Shown here one piece after another: positions 60,901 to 64,000 of a DNA stretch of 64,000 bases. Under the pieces are notes generated by a model that had not been told where the DNA came from, ran no database searches, and worked only from the letters and a program-made list of their open reading frames with translations. The stretch's first letter is position 1; every line of letters begins with the position of its first letter. Origin of the DNA: Monosiga brevicollis MX1 (Eukaryota > Opisthokonta > Choanoflagellata > Craspedida > Salpingoecidae); assembly GCF_000002865.3 (NCBI RefSeq), contig NW_001865042.1:784213-848212 (forward strand), read 5' to 3'. A program made the position numbers and the translations under genes.

Positions 60901-63891
60901 GCCTGCTTGGCCGCCGCGTGGGCCTTGTTGTAGGCCTCTGTGTCACTAATCTCCACGCGCTTGTCAAAGCGGACGGGTAGACCGACACACCAAGTCAAGA
61001 CCTCGGCGTAGAACTCAGGGTCCTGCAGCGAGCCAACAACAAAGTCACTGCCCCCATTCGCATCCGTGTTGCTTTTTTGTCTGCCGGCCTTTCTGGCCTG
61101 CTTGAGCATCGCGACACGTGCTTTGAGGGGGGCTACTTTGGGGCCTGAGGAAGGCCTGAGTTGAAGAGTCGTGGCGAGTGCAGAGCCGTTGGCGCCCGCA
61201 TTTGCAGTGGCCTCAGCGGCAGTGGAGTCGTGGCTCTGATGGGGAACCTGGAGCAAAAGGGAGTGCAGAGCCGTCTGGCCCGTGGCGGGATCGGCGTAGA
61301 GGCTGAGGGCCGCGGCAATGTCCTCGCGGCTGTGCGTCTGCACCAGCCGCCAGCACGCGGTGATGTCCTTCGTCCTGCCTGTCTCGAAGAGCTGATGCAG
61401 GAAGGTGCGCTGATCGCCTTCGCCGTGAAGGCGGACTGCACTGGGAAACTGCAGGAGACATTGCACGAGATCGAGGTTGTCGGCCTTAAAGGCGCGAATC
61501 AGGATGGTCTCTTCTTTGTTGTTGGCAAGGGTCAGATCGGCGCCCTTGGCCACAAGCAGCTCCACCATTTGGCATTGGATGGCCCTGCCTTTGAGGCCGA
61601 GCACAGCCTTGGGTAGCGCAGCAAGAAGGTGCAGGGGTGTATTGCCCTCGAGGTCTTGCAGATTCAAATCGACGTTCTCCCGGGCCAACAGCGCCTCCAA
61701 GATGGTGGTGGCTGCCGGGGACACACCGCTGCAGGCCTCATGAATGAGGCCACGACCCTTATTGTCCTTGACCGAGGCATCAACCTCCGGTTTAGCCAGA
61801 AGATACATCATGCAATCAATCTGGTTCTTGATGACGGCGATGGCCAGAGGCGTCGTGTTCCAGGCATTGGCGACGCCAATGTTGGCGCCGCATTGCTCGA
61901 GGAGCCGCAGGCAGGGCAGCCAGCCGTAGGCCGCAGCAAAATGGAAGGGAGTGTTGCCGGACGAGTCGGCCGCATTCGCGTTGTGACCGGCCAGAAGCAG
62001 GTAGTGCACCACGTCCAGGTGCCCATTTTTGGCGGCGTAATGAAGGGCCGTGTACTTGCGCTTGTCGACGGCCTCCAGGTCGCAGCCAGCCGTGTGCAGG
62101 GCCTGCACGGTCGAGAGATGACCACGCATGGCAGCCACCATGAGCGCCGTGCGTTTGGAGCTGTCTGGAAAGTCAAGCGGGGCACCAGTGGCGGCAATGG
62201 CTTGGATGTTGTCGGTGCGGCCCTCGTAAGCAGCGTAGTGAAGGGGGGTGTGGCCCTTCTTGTCGCGGCTCAGGCCAAATGCCTCCGCGGCCTGGCGCTC
62301 GAGGACGCCCTTGGACTTTTTCTTCTGGGGCTCGCCGCTGTCCGCGTCGCCCCCAGCAGCAACTGAGGCAGCGGCGTCAGCCAGCTCGGCCTTGTGCTTG
62401 CGGATGACATCGATGAGGCAGCGAACGGTGGAGGGCTGCCCGAAGCGAGCGGCGAGATGCAGCGGGGTACCAGCGCGCTTGTCCATGACGCTGGGTGGCA
62501 TGCGAAGCTTGAGAAGGTACTCGACATTGGCGCTGCCATAAGGATTGGCAGCGGCATAGTGGATAAGCGTGCGGTCGACCTCATCCTTGATGCTTGTATT
62601 GAGTTCGCCCATCTTCAACATGGCCTCAAAGCGATCGGCTGGTGCCAGCGCTGCGGCCATGTGCAAGGCACTGAGATTGTTGCTGGAGGGCAGGCGCTTG
62701 GCAACCTGACGCGCGGGCACGCTTTGCAAGGGCGTGGTCGGGTCCAAGGCCATAAAGTGCACCTTGGTCACGCCCATACTAGCACTAGCCGTTTGCTCCA
62801 CTGCCAGGCGAGCCGCGGCCACGTTTCCTGCTTCGACGGCCATGAAAAGACCAAAGCTCTGCAGCTGGGTGGAAACTTCGGTGCAGCGATTTTGCATGAT
62901 GGCGCGTGTCGTCTCGTCCAGGTTGCGGGCGCGACAGAAGAGGCGCAGATCCATTGACTGGTTGTAAAAGGGATTAGGCTCGTAGGACCAGCCTTCATCT
63001 TCCTGGATAAAGGCCGAGTTGCCCTCTTTGCCTCCCCGCGCAACGCCCACCGCACGCGTGCGGTGATAGTAGGTGTTGCTGCCGACCGAGCCGGTTGAGG
63101 TGGAATCGGCAATGGAGTTGGACGGCATGGCCACGCGACCGTCGCTGTTGGCGGCCAGTAACTTGATGAGGGCCTCATGTTGCCCAGTTAGCGCAGCCAC
63201 GTGGGCTGGACGCGGTCCGCCATCCGGAAAATACATGGCCGTACACGAGGGCACAATCGTCTTGGCATCGATGCACGCTCGCAATAGATGTGCATCCTTG
63301 GCCTCAACGGCTGCCAGAGGAGGACAGGGCCATCACATGGCGTGAGGCTGAGCAAAGACGAGCCTCGCGACGACAGGCGACGGTGGCCGGGGACACAAGG
63401 GCATGACAAAAAGCAGTCTGAACGAACAGGACGATTGCTAGCGTACCTTGATGAACAAGGCGGTTGCAGGCATCAGCACCGCGCGAGCCGGCCCGGTACA
63501 CCTGATCGAGGGCGGCGTAACGCAGCGCTTGCTCCTTGGCGGGCAAACCACAGCCACCCTCACCCACGAGGCGAACCTGAAGGTGCCCCGTGCGAACGGT
63601 GGGGGCAATGAAGACGGCCCACAATTGGTCGACGGCCGTGATGGTGGTCGTGGCCGACTTGCCACGTGAGATGTGCACTTTGGACGGATCTTCCTCCTCC
63701 TCTTCCTTCTTGTTGGCGGCATCACCACTCTTGGCGCCCTTGCGGCTTCCACTCTTGCTGCGCTTCAGGGCGGGGGTTGGCTCTACCTCTGCCTCTGCCT
63801 CTGCCTCTGCCTCTGCCTCTGCCTCTGCCTCTGCCTCTTCACTTGGCTGGGCGGTCGACCCGGCACTAGCCGACCCACCACGGCTGGACAT
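55928..63891 (-). CDS. Ankyrin-WGR-PARP, poly(ADP-ribose) polymerase (start uncertain, may extend past the right edge)
   Basis: Very large PARP. N-terminus: candidate ATG at 63891 (MSSRGGSASAG), a Glu-Ala repeat, a basic KRSKSGSRKGAK, then a segment with WAVFIAPTVRTGHLQVRLVG. The open frame continues to the window edge, so the true start may lie outside. A 1.8-kilocodon exon carries about 20 ankyrin repeats (e.g. GHTPLHYAAYEGRTDNIQAI; YTALHYAAKNGHLDVVHYLL; QTPLHYAVFHGDPGIVELLL). WGR domain: EDGEFYDVKLTITDVAYGWM and MQVIHNTVQ, then across an intron ELYILWTRWGRIGDDGQFQR and IFRSKTGNNWAE. PARP regulatory helices: YKAPTAKVMDARLTLLLQCI and PFGGVAPRKQVQEALAILEE. Catalytic domain: SLLWHGTNSVNVPGILVEG (His), GLRCAPPSAF, FGKGVYFADVWTKSFGY (Tyr), and LHHSEYIVFDSTRIRLRYLV with the catalytic Glu, so the H-Y-E triad is complete. 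C. elegans PME-5 has the same domain order. Confidence 0.92.
56696..56739. repeat. A44 homopolymer in a PARP intron
   Basis: 44 consecutive A on the plus strand, hence T44 on the gene strand. It begins within about 12 bases of the splice donor (GTACGAC) of the intron that follows GILVEG in the catalytic domain. Confidence 0.95.
57925..58023. repeat. A29 plus (AAG)n array in the WGR intron of the PARP
   Basis: 29 A are followed by about 23 AAG units on the plus strand. On the gene strand this is (CTT)n then T29, within the intron that splits the WGR domain. It makes an uninterrupted polypurine/polypyrimidine tract of about 100 bases. Frames reading poly-Glu, poly-Ser or poly-Phe across it are artefacts. 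Confidence 0.95.
63788..63838 (-). repeat. (GGCAGA)n coding repeat, Glu-Ala tract of the PARP
   Basis: TCTGCC repeated about eight times on the plus strand encodes alternating Glu and Ala on the gene strand ([20 protein letters not shown]). It lies in the first PARP exon seen here, just before PTPALKRSKS. Length variation would be in-frame by pairs of residues. Confidence 0.9.
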
Positions 63892-64000
63892 GCGCTTAAT
63901 GAGGACGGGAAGAGTGCTGCCCTTCTCAAACTGCAGATCAGCCGGCTTATCATTGATCAACACGCTCAATGAGCTGTTCTGTCTCGTGGAGAGAAGTCAA

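Overview
The window is nuclear DNA of a GC-rich, intron-rich single-celled eukaryote. Genes are packed a few hundred bases apart. Introns are short (mostly about 50-250 bases, GT...AG), and almost every gene has several. The gene content is holozoan: a myosin with two MyTH4-FERM modules, a KMT5A/SET8-type H4K20 methyltransferase, a coilin homologue, a B3GALT6-type proteoglycan-linker galactosyltransferase, an NSMCE3/MAGE protein and an ankyrin-WGR-PARP. The best inference is a choanoflagellate resembling Monosiga brevicollis. I could not run a search to confirm the species.

I resolve 24 protein-coding genes by joining exons at visible splice sites. Left third: NSMCE3/MAGE (-), cytosolic malate dehydrogenase (-), MyTH4-FERM myosin (+), coilin (-), KMT5A (+), V-ATPase subunit D (-), a small one-pass membrane protein (+), a short-chain dehydrogenase (-), ARMC3 (-). 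Middle: CRIPT (+), alanine aminotransferase (-), MAT1 of TFIIH/CAK (+), UBE2H (-), a sequence gap inside a small repeat, NOL8 (-), ribosomal protein uS3 (+), a GH88/GH105 glycosidase (-), DDI1 (+), a cysteine-tailed multi-pass membrane protein (-). Right third: MYG1 (+), TMA16 (-), CISD2 (+), B3GALT6 (-), a mitochondrial TMEM65-type protein carrying EF-hands (+), and a very large ankyrin-WGR-PARP (-) that reaches the right edge.

The genes do not form one pathway. Their striking common property is layout: from MDH1 to the PARP, 20 of 22 neighbouring pairs point in opposite directions, giving ten head-to-head pairs and ten tail-to-tail pairs. Some head-to-head partners share a theme, such as NOL8 (ribosome biogenesis) with uS3, and coilin (nuclear bodies) with KMT5A (chromatin). 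Several genes begin with extremely short first coding exons; in TMA16 that exon is only the ATG.

No transposon, provirus, rRNA, CRISPR array or convincing tRNA was seen. Non-coding DNA consists of introns, compact intergenic spacers and many microsatellites. The most interesting items are the TMEM65 domain flanked by calcium-binding EF-hands behind a mitochondrial presequence, the ankyrin-WGR-PARP, the coilin homologue, the GH88/105 enzyme near a glycosaminoglycan-linker enzyme, and the strand-alternating layout.
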